A stretch of 64,000 bases of DNA from Galeruca laticollis (lineage: Eukaryota > Arthropoda > Insecta > Coleoptera > Chrysomelidae). Location of the stretch: the NCBI GenBank assembly GCA_963921935.1, contig OY998175.1, positions 177,665,262 to 177,729,261 of the forward strand, in the 5' to 3' direction. This document shows, in pieces, positions 22,904 through 34,322 of the stretch. The position numbers were made by a program, and so were the translations under genes. The stretch's first letter is position 1. The number at the start of each line of letters is the position of its first letter. A model generated the notes under the pieces. That model was not told where the DNA came from. It saw only the letters and a list, made by a program, of their open reading frames with translations, and did no database searches.

Positions 22904-24103
22904 TTATTGTAGCAATAATATCCACCTGTGGACACAATTATTAGCATAACGGTTCTTCAACATCGCTGTTAGTGCTGAATGGTCGGTTTCTAAAATAAAC
23001 TTAGCTCCTAGTAGATAAAATCTTAATTTACAAATGCAGAATACAACACTTGCCATCTCCAATTCTGTTATGGAGTATTTCCTTTCTGCTGGTTTGGTCA
23101 CTCGAGATATAAAACTAATGGGAACTTCACCTCCTTCTTGCATTTGAACTAACACACCTGCTAATCTTTCAACTGAAGCATCCGTTCTTAATATAAAAGG
23201 TTTTTCGTATTGTGGATGAAAAACTTTTAGACTGTCCAGAAAAATTTCCTTTAGTTCCTGAAATGCTTTTTCTCTTCTCTCATCCCATTTCCACCTAGTA
23301 TCCTTTTTCAATAATTCTATGAGAGGAATTTCTCTTCTACTGGGATCTGGTATTAACCTCTTGAAATAGTTGATGATTCCTAAAAACCCCCTCAAAGTTC
23401 TTGAATTATTCGGTGTTTTATACTCCAGAATTGCTTTTATTCTTTCATGATTCATTGTAATACCAGTGTCACTTAAAACATATCCTAAATAATCTACTTC
23501 TCTTTTATAAAACTGACATTTTTCCAAATTTAATTTAAGTCCAGCGTTTTCTAACTCGTTTAAAATTATTTCCAAATGTTTTTGATGTTTCCCTTCTGTT
23601 TCAGAAAAAATCAAGATGTCATCTATGTAATGGAGAGTGAAATCTTCATAAGGATTCAATATCGTATGCAGCGTTCGTACCAAAGCAGCACAAGAGCTTT
23701 GTAGTCCGAATGGCACCACACAAAATTGGTATACCACTCCATCTACCATGAATGCAGTGTATTGTCTACTTCGATGATCCAATGGAATTAACCAAAAACT
23801 ATGCTTTAAATCTAATTTCGAAAATATATTAGCCTTTGTAATTCTTCCAAATATACCTTCAATATTTAAAGGACTTTCGTATTGTTTTTTAGTAAATGTA
23901 TTTATATTCCTAGCATCCAAACATAGTCTAATATCTCCAGATTTCTTCCTTTACACAGGTTATAGCACTTATGTACTGAGAATTAGATCGTTCTATTATA
24001 CCATCTTGTAACATTTTACTTATTTCTTGGTATACTTCTTGTTTTAATTTATACGGTATGGGGTAAGTTTTGATCTTAAAATTTTTCATTTCTGGTATAA
24101 CTT
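22904..24103 (-). pseudogene. Reverse transcriptase and RNase H of pol
   Basis: The RT begins just past a frameshift near 24107 (an A-run) and shifts again near 23945, directly before RLCLDARN. The palm has FSKLDLKHSFW and the catalytic YIDD box; VPFGLQ is the usual fingers/palm motif. RNase H shows ILRTDAS, ITELEMA and LETDHSAL. A TAA at 22904-22906, where a Gln codon precedes it, cuts RNase H from the integrase. RT copies the genomic RNA and RNase H removes the template. All key catalytic residues remain, so the breaks rather than active-site loss silence it. Confidence 0.88.
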
Positions 24104-24733
24104 CTATTTTATGTACATATCTGGTTGCAACACATACTTCTTCATTAAACAGTCTATAAGTTCATATACCCTTTGCTTATATTCCTCCAAACATAGTTCA
24201 TCCCTCATATTTAGTTTATCTTCTACAATGTGGTTTAATTGTCCAATTGCACATTCATCCTTACTTATATCTGTTTGATATTTAGTCATAAATGGTATTT
24301 TCTGATCGTTACATATTATATTTTGCAATTTATAACCAATATTAATTTTATGTTTATTCAGTTCATCAGTACCCATGATTATACCATATTTTAAATTTTT
24401 TACAATTGACAGTTGTACTAATAAAACTTCTCCATTTAATTCTAAATTGGTCATTATAGTTTTTGTCGCTTCATACAGTTTTCTTTCATTTGCCCCTACT
24501 AATGATATTTTATGCGTATTTATCACCATAATATTGCCCTGATTTAAATTATCAACTATATTTTGATTTATGATGGAAACTTCAGACCCCGTATCTAACA
24601 AAATTCTACGTTTAATGTTTAGCATATTCCCCTCTATAAATATTAATTTAGTTAATTCTTGATTTGTTTGATCTTCTTCTAGTATGAATTCTCTAGAGTG
24701 TTGATACTTAGAAGAATAGACAATATTATGCAC
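24104..24733 (-). pseudogene. Retropepsin-type aspartic protease domain
   Basis: LLDTGSEVSII is the D-T-G active-site loop of a retroviral-type aspartic protease, about 45 residues into the frame. IIMGTDEL, about 70 residues later, fits the I-I/L-G-x-D block that ends the fold. The frame stops at 24104-24106, where a one-base loss in an A-run would account for the shift into RT. The first codon is a GTG, so the true 5' boundary of pol is not defined here; gag ends at 24789 and the frames differ, consistent with a frameshift-type gag-pol junction. It cleaves the polyproteins during particle maturation. Confidence 0.85.
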
Positions 24734-24788
24734 GTAAGAGCAACTTAATCGAAATTTGGATCAGAACTCGGTGCTGTATTAAATTTAC

Positions 24789-26501
24789 TTATCTTCTTTC
24801 TTCTTCTCGACCGCCTCTCTGATCATAGTTTCTTTCCCTGTTCTCATTTCTGCAATCATCCTCATTATTTCTTACATCCCTTCTGTATTGTTGCCAATTC
24901 CGATTTCCATTACCATTATCGTTTCGTCATCCAAAATTTCTATAATTTCCCCCATTTTCGTATGGCCTATTTCCATTATTTCTATTACCATTATTATAAT
25001 TCTGATATCCATTCCTGTAATTTCCATTTCCATTTCTATAATTGTCATTTCTAGGATTTCTATCATCCCGTCCTTGTCCTCTTCTATCATAGTTTCTATT
25101 TCCATTGTTTCCATTATCATTTCTTCTTTCATTATCTCTTCGATACTGTCCATTTCCATTCTCACTTGATCTATTATCTCGCAGGTCAATATTGTTGGTA
25201 TAGCTCCTTTCCACACGTTGTAAGTAGTTTGATAAATTATCCATTGATTTGATATTGTGTAGCGCTATTGTTTCCGCTACTTCAGAGTTAAAATGTCTTC
25301 CGACATACAATACTAACTCTTCCTCCTTCAGTCCAGGCTCAAGGTATTGGGCAATGTTGTATAACTACATAGCATAGTTGTTTAGATTTTTGCTCTTCTT
25401 ATAATCGAACTTGCCAAAATATAGCCGTTCCCTAAATGTTGCTTGTTGCTATTCCCCCCCAAAATAAGCTAAGAATTGTTGTTCAAAATCGCCCAAACTC
25501 TGGATCTGTTCATCTTTGTTACAGAACCATAACAAAGCATGGCCCTGCAATATACTCCTTATAATGAGTTTTATTTCCATAATATCCCGTAATCCTTTTA
25601 TTTTACTACGAATTATTTCCAGAAATACCTTGGGATGAATATTATTTATGTTCCCATCAAATTTTACCCCGATTTCAAAATTTCTATGGAAATTTCCCGA
25701 ACATACATTGACTCCTCCACTTCTTCTCAGATTTTCTTCCATTTCCTCGACCGTGTTCCTTAACTTCCTATTCATTTCTTCTATTTCTTGACTCACTTGT
25801 CTATTCATATCTTCCCTGATTGCTATACTTATCCCCGTTCTTTCTTCTATACGACCATCTAAATCCTTGAATTTCCTATTGACATTTTCTTTTATTTGTT
25901 CTACTTCCTTTGTTAGATGATTCGCCTTTTTTGAGACTTCCACTTTGATATTTCCCGGTAAATTTTCTTCTATATCTCTCCTGAATTCCAGTACTTCTTC
26001 TACTATCAGCTTTTCTATGTTCTCTCTAATTTTCACACCATTTTCTTGTATCTCTTGTCTCGAATTTTTATTTTGATCCTCCATGTCTTCTTTTATCTTG
26101 TTAATGTTCTTCTTAAATTCTTCCTGGTTCTCCTTAAGTTCTTTATTCTCCTTACAATTTTCAAATTTAACTTCTTCTATTTTTTTTTCTAATCTTTTCA
26201 TATTTCCATGGATGTTGTGAATATCTCCCCTTATTTCTTCTTTCATACTATTCATGTCTCCCCTCAATTTTTTTTCCATTTTGTTCATATCCGTTTTCCA
26301 ATTCTCCTCCATAGTGTCCATTTTTTTAAACAATTGTTGCATCATACCCATCATTTGATCATCACTCCTTGTTCTTTGCGCTTCCTGTCTTCTATCCACT
26401 CTTTCTTCTTCCGCTTCTTCATCTCCTGTCAAACCTTCTTCCTGTGCATCGCCTTCCGCTTGTTGTCCCTGTTCCAAATAGACCGCTTGGTAATCTCCCA
26501 T
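24789..26501 (-). pseudogene. Gag with long coiled coil and Arg/Asn/Gly-rich tail
   Basis: One frame of about 570 codons from the Met at 26501 to the TAA at 24789, with nonsense codons at 25449-25451 (TAG), 25365-25367 (TAG) and 24927-24929 (TGA). Residues ~20-270 are charged, heptad-like coiled coil (Met-Glu-Glu-Asn, Lys-Glu-Glu-Ile repeats). Residues ~280-400 resemble a capsid-like domain (HALLWFCNKDE, FEQQFLAYF, RERLYFGKF, LYVGRHF). The last ~150 residues are repetitive Asn/Arg/Gly/Tyr (NYRNGNGNYRNG type). There is no CCHC zinc knuckle; the basic tail probably does the RNA binding. The antisense Ile/Ser ORF at 24888-25169 is its shadow. Confidence 0.8.
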
Positions 26502-26669
26502 ACCATGACTTCAATCTTCCGTTTCCTCTTCTGAATCACTTTCCGCTCCTACCTGCCTTCCATCTCTCAACGTTATCCGTTTTGCCATTTTAATTGAGTT
26601 TTAAAATTTCCAAATGCTTCCTGAATTCTACGTTCTGGGTGCCAATTATTATTATATTTATTTCGACAA

Positions 26670-26691
26670 GAGCCCCACGTTTCGGGTGCCA
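26670..26691 (-). promoter_or_regulatory. tRNA primer-binding site (Lys-tRNA-like)
   Basis: On the minus strand, TGGCACCCGAAACGTGGGGC lies right after the 5' LTR. It resembles TGGCGCCCAACGTGGGGC, the complement of the Lys-tRNA(1,2) 3' end, with one mismatch and two extra bases. The TGG start and the position directly against the LTR support the call. Confidence 0.75.
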
Positions 26692-27348
26692 AATCTATTA
26701 ATATTTTTATTTATTTTTATAATTGTATTTAATTTTATTTTATCTACTGTTATTAAATAGTCGTTTGTCTTATATTTATAAGTATAATGGACTATGACTT
26801 GGGCTTTTATTTATATATAGACACGACTTACCTTCAGCTATCTCGTAAAAATATTTTTTATCAATTTTATCTAAAGTTTAAATATAAGTCGGAAGCATGA
26901 TGACTCCTTCCTCCGAGTTCTGGATACACTATATGAATGTAATTTGATCTATATCCTTATTTAATTAATCTATGAAATTGGGCTTCTGGATACTCTCATA
27001 TAGACAGATTGAAATACGTTAATTCTAATAATTTTATTGAGGACATGAAAAGAATAAAAATACCAACACTTCAATGAAAATTAATTTAATAAATTGTTAC
27101 TGTGAAAAATTTCGTATTATTTTTAACATTTAAAATTATTTTATAACCCCTACATCTTATGCAATTCTGAATACACAACAATTCATTATATTGCGTCGGC
27201 GCATAAGTTCAACGCATGCGCTTATATAATTTCCTACAACACGAATACGCTCTTCACCGTCAATGCTGTGTATAAACGGTTTATGCTCTGCCTGCGTGTA
27301 TATAGTTGTGAAAAATTGCAATACGTTGTATAAATTTAAACAATCAAT

Positions 27349-27389
<41 letters not shown>

Positions 27390-28590
27390 TTCTAAATAAT
27401 GTGTGTGAATTGAAAGGAAGATGGTAATGGATAGACCAGTTATGCATGCATTAGAGGAAAATAAAAGGTTGAAATTATGTGAACATTCATGAAACACGTG
27501 AACATTGAAAATGGATTAAATTAAACAAGTAAGTACAATTTTATTATTATAATCTAAATTGCATGGATCTCCATGGAGATAAAATATGATGCATCGTAAT
27601 ATATTGTTCTAGGCTTTATATTAGATTATCATTATTAGAACGTTCTGATTATTATTTTTAGTTCACTGTTCTTATTTATGTGGAATTCCAAATATTTTAA
27701 TTAAAATGCACAGACCTTAGTTCATATCTTCAGTCCTTGGCTGCTACTCACGTCTCTAATTTCTTGACGATCTCTAACGAGAGAGATGCACCTTCCTGAT
27801 CATCTTTCTCTTCTCACGGGTTCACAAACACTTATTAACTTTTTTCTATTATCTTTTTGTGAGAACTTATTAACTTTTTATCAAAATTTAACAATTTTTA
27901 TCAGAGGAGATTTATACGCTTGCCTCTCTATCTCACCAAATTCACTCTCTTGTTTTATAAATCTACAAACTTTTGGCTTGGCAAATGCAAAGCTTGCTTA
28001 TGTTTGTTTTAATAACACAAATTGTCAATTACTATGTCTTTTAGTTATAAAATGAAATTGTTTGATTTCTAAGTCCTGGAGGATTAACACACTTATTCGT
28101 AAATATTTATTTTGTATTCAGGATTCTATATAATGTCTTTTTCCTATATTACATTATCAATTTTAATCATTATCACGTTTTTACGGTTTTCTTATTTATA
28201 TCCATTTATACAAAATATTGATAAGCAATTATTGCAATAAATATTATTTGATGTTGTTTCAGGTTTCAAGTTCAAATGAAATTTTATTTCTGCTGAAATT
28301 CATATGGGTATGTTCAGAGCAATGTGGAACTTATCGAATTCTGGGATTAATTGTGCAGGTATATTTTGATACTTATTTAAATAATGTTGTGTTTAGAATT
28401 TCTACTCATAGTCCTTTTATCAATCAATCATATCAATATCTGACATTATATTTATGCGTATTTCACTCTTTCTACTGATTTAATACCTGAATTGTCAGTG
28501 ACTTTCATAAGGTGGTTGCTACACCTTCCGTAATAATAGATCCTTTTTTTATGTTTGTTTATTTATAAATGTTTCAAGAACTAGAGGACT
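26692..28590 (-). repeat. 5' LTR (right on the plus strand)
   Basis: About 1.9 kb, the partner of 18010-20216. It starts (element orientation) AGTCCTCTAGTTCTTG at 28590 and ends just before the primer site. It has a (TA)n expansion at 27354-27386 and lacks the ~290 bp present in the other LTR. The ORFs at 27157-27447 and 27786-28055 are LTR sequence. Confidence 0.88.
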
Positions 28591-28594
28591 AGTT

Positions 28595-28596
<2 letters not shown>

Positions 28597-28655
<59 letters not shown>
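28597..28655. repeat. (AT)n microsatellite at the element's 5' flank
   Basis: A dinucleotide run directly outside the 5' LTR, probably part of the original target tract and later expanded. Confidence 0.9.
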
Positions 28656-28659
<4 letters not shown>

Positions 28660-28661
<2 letters not shown>

Positions 28662-29560
28662 TTATACATAAGGTGAAATAAAAATATAAAGAAGAATTAT
28701 TTGTAGGACAAGTACTAGTTTTTCGTAATACATCAGTGGTTGTACCGGTTGCGTTAAGAAAGGAAATGTTAGAAAAAATCATTTCAATCAGTTAGAAGCT
28801 GAAAAGTGCAAAGCGAGAGCTGGAGAAATATTGTTTTGGCCTTTTATGAGTAATAATATTTCTGATTTCATTTCATTTCATATTAGATTTAAGAAAGCTA
28901 ATTTTAGAGAACCAATGATTTTACGAGATCAACAGAGTAAACCGTGAGAGATTTTGGGTAGTAACATTTTTTATTATAAAGTATATAATTATTTATTAGT
29001 AATATATTTATATTACAAAGTTTGCAGAGATAGCGCAGCTTAGTTCGTTATCAGCAGATACTATGATTACAAGATTAGAGTCAATTTTTGCAAGCCATGG
29101 AATTCCTTCACTTATATATAGAGATGAAGGTACACATTATGTAAATAGTAAATGTATACAGTTTACAAAAGCGTGAAACTTTACCCGCAAAACAAGTGGT
29201 CCATATTATCAACAACCCAATGATTTAGCTGAAGAACTATATAAACTGTCAAAAATATATTGAAAAGGGCAGATTAACATAAAAAAGACGGATGTCTAGA
29301 TAATACTCCTTCACCAGCTGGATTATGATATGGTAGGAAAATTCAAGAGCTTCCGCCAATTTTTAACCAAAATAGTAGAAATTATTCTGGAACTAGAATT
29401 AAATTAGAGAAAAGAATTTCATGATCATAATAAAAGGAAATTTAGATAGTTACAGCGGGAAGATGAAGTAGTAGTAAAAAATTATCCTAGCAGTGATGGA
29501 GGTCCTATGCCGAAAGGGAAAGTAATAGATATAAATAATTAGGCTACCGTGAGTTGGTGA
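28660..29560 (+). pseudogene. Second gypsy-type integrase relic
   Basis: In shifting plus-strand frames: HFNQLEAEKCKARAGEILFWP (the HHCC-side linker, where L-x-x-x-K-x-R-A-R-x-x-x-x-W-P is usual), ANFREPMILRDQQ, EILGSNIF (first Asp now Asn), then FASHGIPSLIYRDEGTHYVN-like text around 29085-29150 (second Asp region) and SGPYYQQPNDLAEELYK around 29195-29245 (Glu block). A tail resembling the post-core region follows to about 29550. Stops and frameshifts are dense, no gag or RT is attached, and no LTRs were found. It belongs to a family different from the large element, on the opposite strand. Confidence 0.65.
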
Positions 29561-29886
29561 GTGGGGAATACTTATAGTGAGTTTGCCTCTGCGGAGAAAC
29601 AGTGTCAATTTTTGAACTGTGAATGACAAAACTGATTACTGTTAAAGTTAAATAAAACAATTATCGATTTATTTTCATATAAATACCTCAGATAAGACGA
29701 CAGTTAGAAACAAATATTTTGCGACGTTGCCAACTTGTCCACAAAATAGTGGAAATAAGAACAAAAAGATAATACAATAGAGTGAAAGCAAAACGTAGTG
29801 AAAGAAATCCAATAACCTCCGAAGAGTCGATCTGGGTAGTGAATTTAACGCTCAGACAATTTGCTGAGATGTAGAGAATAGAACAA

Positions 29887-30475
29887 ATGTTTTCCGGAAT
29901 AAACCACAAACTCCAAACAATGGAGCAAAATCTTGGGAAAATAACAAATGAGATAATGAAATTAAGAGATGAAAATATCACTCTGAAACAAAAACGTACA
30001 CATCAAGACAAACAAATTGAAATGTTGGAGAGGGAGGTAAAAAGGAAAAACCTGGTAATACAGGGAGTGGCAGATGACGAAAATGAAAAAATAGAAGATA
30101 CTGAACAGAAAGGCACTGAGATAAAAAACATGGGGGTCGAACTATCTAGAGTTGAAATTGACGAGGCCAGAAGAATGGGAAGATATAAATCCGGAAACAC
30201 AAGAACAATACAGATACAACTTATAAAGGGGACTAAAAAAACAAAGATCCTAAAATTTACAAAAAACCTTATAGGTACAAATATATGGATAAATGAAGAT
30301 TACTCAAAAGGGGTGCTAGAACAAAGGAACAAAATTAAAGGAGGCCAGAGAAAATGCAACAAAAGCAATTCTAAAGTACAACAAACAAATAATAAACTAC
30401 AAAGCATATAGCCTAGAAGAGCTAGAGGATATCCCTATAAACGATAAAGTGGAAAACAAAATGAATCTTTTCAAC
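29887..30475 (+). pseudogene. LINE ORF1 (coiled coil, RNA-binding-like)
   Basis: An open frame to 30411 that after one frameshift continues readable to about 30475. Residues 1-60 form a coiled coil; RKNLVIQGVADDENE is the usual start of the RRM-like region, followed by DEARRMGRYK, ILKFTKNLIGTNIWINEDY and VLEQRNKIK. This order is typical of ORF1-like proteins preceding RTE-type ORF2 in insects. It likely bound element RNA. Confidence 0.65.
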
Positions 30476-30639
30476 AGCAATTGGAGAGAATAAATAAAGC
30501 AACAATAAACTAAAAAAGACAGGTAAAGGAAATATAGGAATCGAGGAAAAAGGCAACGTAAAAGGTAAAAAGAACAAAAAAACAAATACCACACACATAT
30601 TCTAAAAAATAGCAAAAAATGTAACAAAATACAAACAAT

Positions 30640-32300
30640 ATAAGATAGGCACATGAAATGTAAGAAGAACTGCAGGAAAAGAACAGGAATTGATACAAGA
30701 ATTCACAAAGGCAAAGCTAGAAATTCTCGCCATAACAGAAATAAAGAAAAAAGGAAGATGAGAAATGAAAATAGAGGACCGTGGAATATTATACAGCAGA
30801 GTAGAACAGGACAAAAGAACAGTGGCAGGAGTGGGGTGTATATTAAGTTCCAAATATGTTGAAAAACTAATAGAATGGCAAGGAATTAATGAAAGAATTA
30901 TGGAAATTAAACTACAGATGACAGAAAAAGAAATCATTGCAATAACAATTGCATATGGACCCAATGAAAATAACTTAGTTGCAGAATAAGGCATTTCCTA
31001 GGGAAAACTTCAAGAGATATATGACAGGCTAAACATTCTGTAATAATTATGGGAGATCTAAATGCGAGAATAGGAAACATCGCAAAAGAAACAGAAGGAG
31101 TGATGGGAAGCTTCGGCGAAACAACAAGAAATAGTAATGGATCCCAACTTATAGAGTTATGAATACAAAATGGACTGGTAATACAAAATCCATTCTTTCA
31201 GCATAAAGATTGTAACAAATACACAAGAGAAGAACCAGGAAGAGATGAGAAAGCAATCATAGATTATATTATAACTGAAAAAATAAACAGAAAAATGGCA
31301 AAAGAGGTAAGAGTATACCGAAGTGCAGAATTAGGAACAGATCACTACGTGGTGGTAGCAACTATTAAGCAAATCATTTCTCAAAAGCAAACCGACGAAA
31401 TTAGAAATTTACATAAAGAGAAGATCGTCATTAAAACATACAAATTACAAGAAGCTCGAACCAAGGAGAAATACAGAGAACTAGTCACTAATCTAATACA
31501 CCAACAATAGTACGAAATAACACAAGCAGACTTAGAGATGAAATGGAAAATATTTGAAACAATCATAACTGAAGCTGCCAGCAAAACCTGCGGAGTTACA
31601 ATAGCCGGGGGCTCGAAGAAGAGAAGCAGCTGGTGGAGTGAAGAAATACAAATATTTGTAAGGAACAAAGAACTTGCATGGAAAGACTATTTACGAGATA
31701 AATCGAGCGAAAAATATGAAAAATACAGAGAAATAAGAAACCTAGTTAAACCAAAAATTATAGAAGCTAAAGCCAAATAATGGGGGAATTTCGGACAAAA
31801 GATGGAACACAGTAGCAAAATATAACCAAAAACTATTTTACAAAGTTCCGAAAAATATGAGAGGCAAAGGAAAATCAATATCCACACAAAAGATTAAAAA
31901 CGGAGAAAGAAAAATCGTCACAAAACCAGAAGACATACTAACAAGATGGAAAGAACACTTCCAAGCAATACTAGGAACAATAAATGAGGGAGACGCAGAA
32001 GATGAAATAACGACATAGACAACGGAATCACGATGGAGGAGGTGGAACAAGCGGTTAAAACATTAAAGAAAGGCACCAGGAGTTGACAACATCAAAGCAG
32101 TAACTATACCCATATACAAAAAAGGTGATAGAACTGACTGTGGGAATTACTGAGGTATAACGCTTACCTGTAGTGCAAGTAAAATATATGAAAGAATACT
32201 GAAACAAGATTAAGGGACAATACAGAAGAACATGTACACGAAACACAGAGCGGATTTAGACCAGGGTTAAGATCAAAAATAACTCACAAATATAGAGCCT
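30640..32300 (+). pseudogene. LINE ORF2: endonuclease and RT start
   Basis: EEP endonuclease signs: IGT-NVRRTAG start (a stop replaces the usual Trp), AKLEILAITEIKK (N-terminal Glu motif), IAYGPNE, IIMGDLNARIG (catalytic D-x-N) and GTDHYVV (the S/T-D-H box, with Thr). A conserved linker (SWWSEEI, AWKDYL) follows at 31538-31780. RT begins near 32050: GVDNI is followed almost at once by PIYKKGDRTDCGNY and SGFR-like text, so a block of about 30 codons is deleted between them. Many stops (for example at 30987, 31160, 31508) and frameshifts. Not functional. Confidence 0.7.
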
Positions 32301-32634
32301 TCGCATGTGGTAATGCATAAGAATTCAAATCACTCGCTCGGGTAGAGTAGTAAAACAGCCAGGATACTTGAAAGATTATTTAAAAACTTTAGACACGTGT
32401 TAGTAATAGTTATATTCAGAAAAATAAATTTTAAAAATTTATAGGGACGTTACTCATAAATTAAAAATATTTTATAGCATACACCTACAGGTTCAAAAGT
32501 GAAAAAAATCAAAGTTTTAACATCAAAAATTATGTAAAAAACTGAATTATATTATTTTATTGATAATTTAATGGTATGTAGGTATACTTCCTTATGGCTT
32601 TGTACCTTAGTTTTATTGTTTTTATTTATTTACT

Positions 32635-33010
32635 TGTCACTTGTATACACTTCGGGGGATGTATCGTGATAACAAACCGAAATTTATCCAATTATAACCA
32701 AAAATGTAGTATATCTGGATTTATAGGACCCGCAGTACTCACTCTAGTCAGCTGAAAATCAATAGGGTACATCTGTGAGACACCTTGAAAAATATCCAAT
32801 TATATAATTGGTCACTTGTATACGCTACGGAGGCTGTATCCAAAATTTCTCCAAAAAGGACCAAAATTGTGGCACTTCAGTTACCATAGCACCCGTTGTA
32901 CTAGCTCCGGTGGGCTAAAAATCCAAAAGTTTCATATATAAGACGCCCTGAATAATATTAAATCATAAAAAGTGGCCGACGACAACGACGACGACATACA
33001 CACAGGATTT
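32635..33010 (+). repeat. Dispersed repeat with internal duplication and (GAC)n-like end
   Basis: The motif GTCACTTGTATACNCTNCGG...CTGTAT occurs at about 32635 and again at 32814, each followed by a similar block (CCAAAA...GTGG/TAG...AGCACCCG). The unit ends GTGGCCGACGACAACGACGACGACATACACAC. A diverged inverted copy lies at 53955-54060. Unknown family. Confidence 0.55.
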
Positions 33011-33612
33011 TTTGTCTAAAAACCGTTTTTTCGTGTTGTTCTTAATGAAAAACGTAAACATAACTGAAATTTTTTTTTTCAATATTTCAACTTTTTTTTG
33101 GCGTAAATCATATTAGATGGGTTGTGCGGAATAGTAATATAATAATAATCTTCAATTTAATTCATCCCGATTCATCGTGATAATAACAAACTGGAACAAA
33201 ACTGTCAAGCTTTAACAGTATATACAGATCAATACCAGATGTGTGGTTCCAGTTTTATGAGAATATCATATGTATCATTTTTTTGTATTTATTAAAATCT
33301 TTTGTTTGTTTTATATTCTTTGGTAATTTATTGTACACTTTATTTATTGAATAGAAATAATTTTTTTCTGTTGTCTACCTGTGTAGTGAACGTATAAATA
33401 ATCATGTTGGTTTTTGTTACTGGATTTAGAAGTGAAAATTCCATTATATTGTTTTAACCCAGATTCCCTTCCCTTTATAAATATTGGTTTTATGACAACT
33501 ACTACTCTTTTTGATTAGGAAGTACATTCTGGTCACATATAGAAAAAACGAGTCACTGAATGAACAATAGAGCGAATTAAAAGATTAAACTACAAAAATA
33601 ATTGAAATGTTG
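33011..33612. other. Intergenic, no gene seen
   Basis: AT-rich with T-runs and no credible ORF. Around 33145 there is an AATAATAATAATC run that could be the tail of a minus-strand LINE 3' end, but no coding part is visible. Confidence 0.4.
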
Positions 33613-34322
33613 CCAAAACTCCTATCAGCGGTTGTCAGTAAAACTGCGCCATGTACACGTCTCAAGTGACTCGAGAAAGAATAATAATTCCATTTAATAA
33701 ACAATTAAAGTAATGAAATTTGAATCAGAATTTTTTTTGAAATCACTTTAAATACCATGTCGTTTATTAAATTTATCCAAGCTTTTCTATTTTCATTTGT
33801 TACTTACAAAGAAACATTCTTCCGAATAATTCTCAGTTTATTGACTGAAATTTATTCAGATACATTTTTTATTTATACATGGTTATTTTCCATCTAATTT
33901 TAAGGTGATCTGAAAAATCAATTGGCAAGAAAAAAATTAATAAGGCTTGGCCTAATTTTTGAACCCTTATACCAAAACTTGGGCTAAGTTTTATAAATGT
34001 TTTTCTTGACAAATGATTTTTTGAATCAGCTTAAAATAAGTTGGAAAATGACTATGTATATATAAAAATTTGATATGAATAAATTTCAGTCAATAAATTG
34101 AGAATTATTTGGAAGAATAACTCTGTGCAAGTATCAATTGAAGATAGAAAAAGTTGAATAAACTAAATAAACGACATGGTATTTTACGTGATTTCAAAAT
34201 TTTTTTGTGCTTTAAATTTGATTACTTTAATTGTTTATTAAATGGAAATTTTATTATTTCTAGTCACTTGAGACGTGTACATGGCTAGAAGTTTCACTGA
34301 CATCCGTAGATCACAGTTTTGG
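33613..34322. repeat. 710-bp fold-back element
   Basis: The two halves are inverted copies. CCAAAACTCCTATCAGCGG at 33613 mirrors AGTTTTGG at 34315-34322, and CCATGTACACGTCTCAAGTG at about 33649 mirrors CACTTGAGACGTGTACATGG at about 34265. The arms continue through TTTAATAAACAATTAAAGTA, CATGTCGTTTATT and TATTGACTGAAATTTATTC to a centre near 33970. No ORF lies inside. The TSD is not clear. Confidence 0.85.

Larger units (their letters stand above)
18010..28592 (-). mobile_element. Ty3/gypsy-type LTR retrotransposon, full-length but inactive
   Basis: Two ~2-kb direct repeats (LTRs) flank a minus-strand internal region in Metaviridae order: primer site, gag, protease, RT/RNase H, integrase, polypurine tract. 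Both outer flanks are TA-rich ((TA)n at 18010 and at 28597), so the element inserted in an AT microsatellite, the kind of target many gypsy/errantivirus-type integrases choose. The TSD cannot be read because the flank is a simple repeat. Gag has three in-frame stops and pol has at least two frameshifts and one stop. No env-like ORF is visible in the 1.4 kb between integrase and the 3' LTR. The LTRs are similar but diverged, with a ~290-bp length difference, so the insertion is not recent. Confidence 0.9.
29680..32300 (+). mobile_element. RTE-like LINE, degraded and 3'-truncated
   Basis: A plus-strand non-LTR element: ORF1 at 29887-30475, ORF2 endonuclease at about 30640-31380, linker to 31780, then the start of RT ending near 32300. 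No RT palm with the DD box follows, so the 3' half is missing. ORF structure and motifs match the insect elements usually annotated as endonuclease-reverse transcriptase. Confidence 0.7.

Noticed and set aside
24888..25169. Ile/Ser-rich plus-strand ORF
   Set aside because: Antisense of the Asn/Arg/Gly-rich Gag tail; composition follows from the repeat on the other strand. The overlapping minus ORF 24872-25216 is a frame shadow of the same.
26208..26593. Hydrophobic plus-strand ORFs as membrane proteins
   Set aside because: Antisense to the Gag coiled coil.
30003..30994. Several minus-strand Ser/Phe-rich ORFs
   Set aside because: Antisense of the A-rich LINE ORF1 and ORF2 coding strand.
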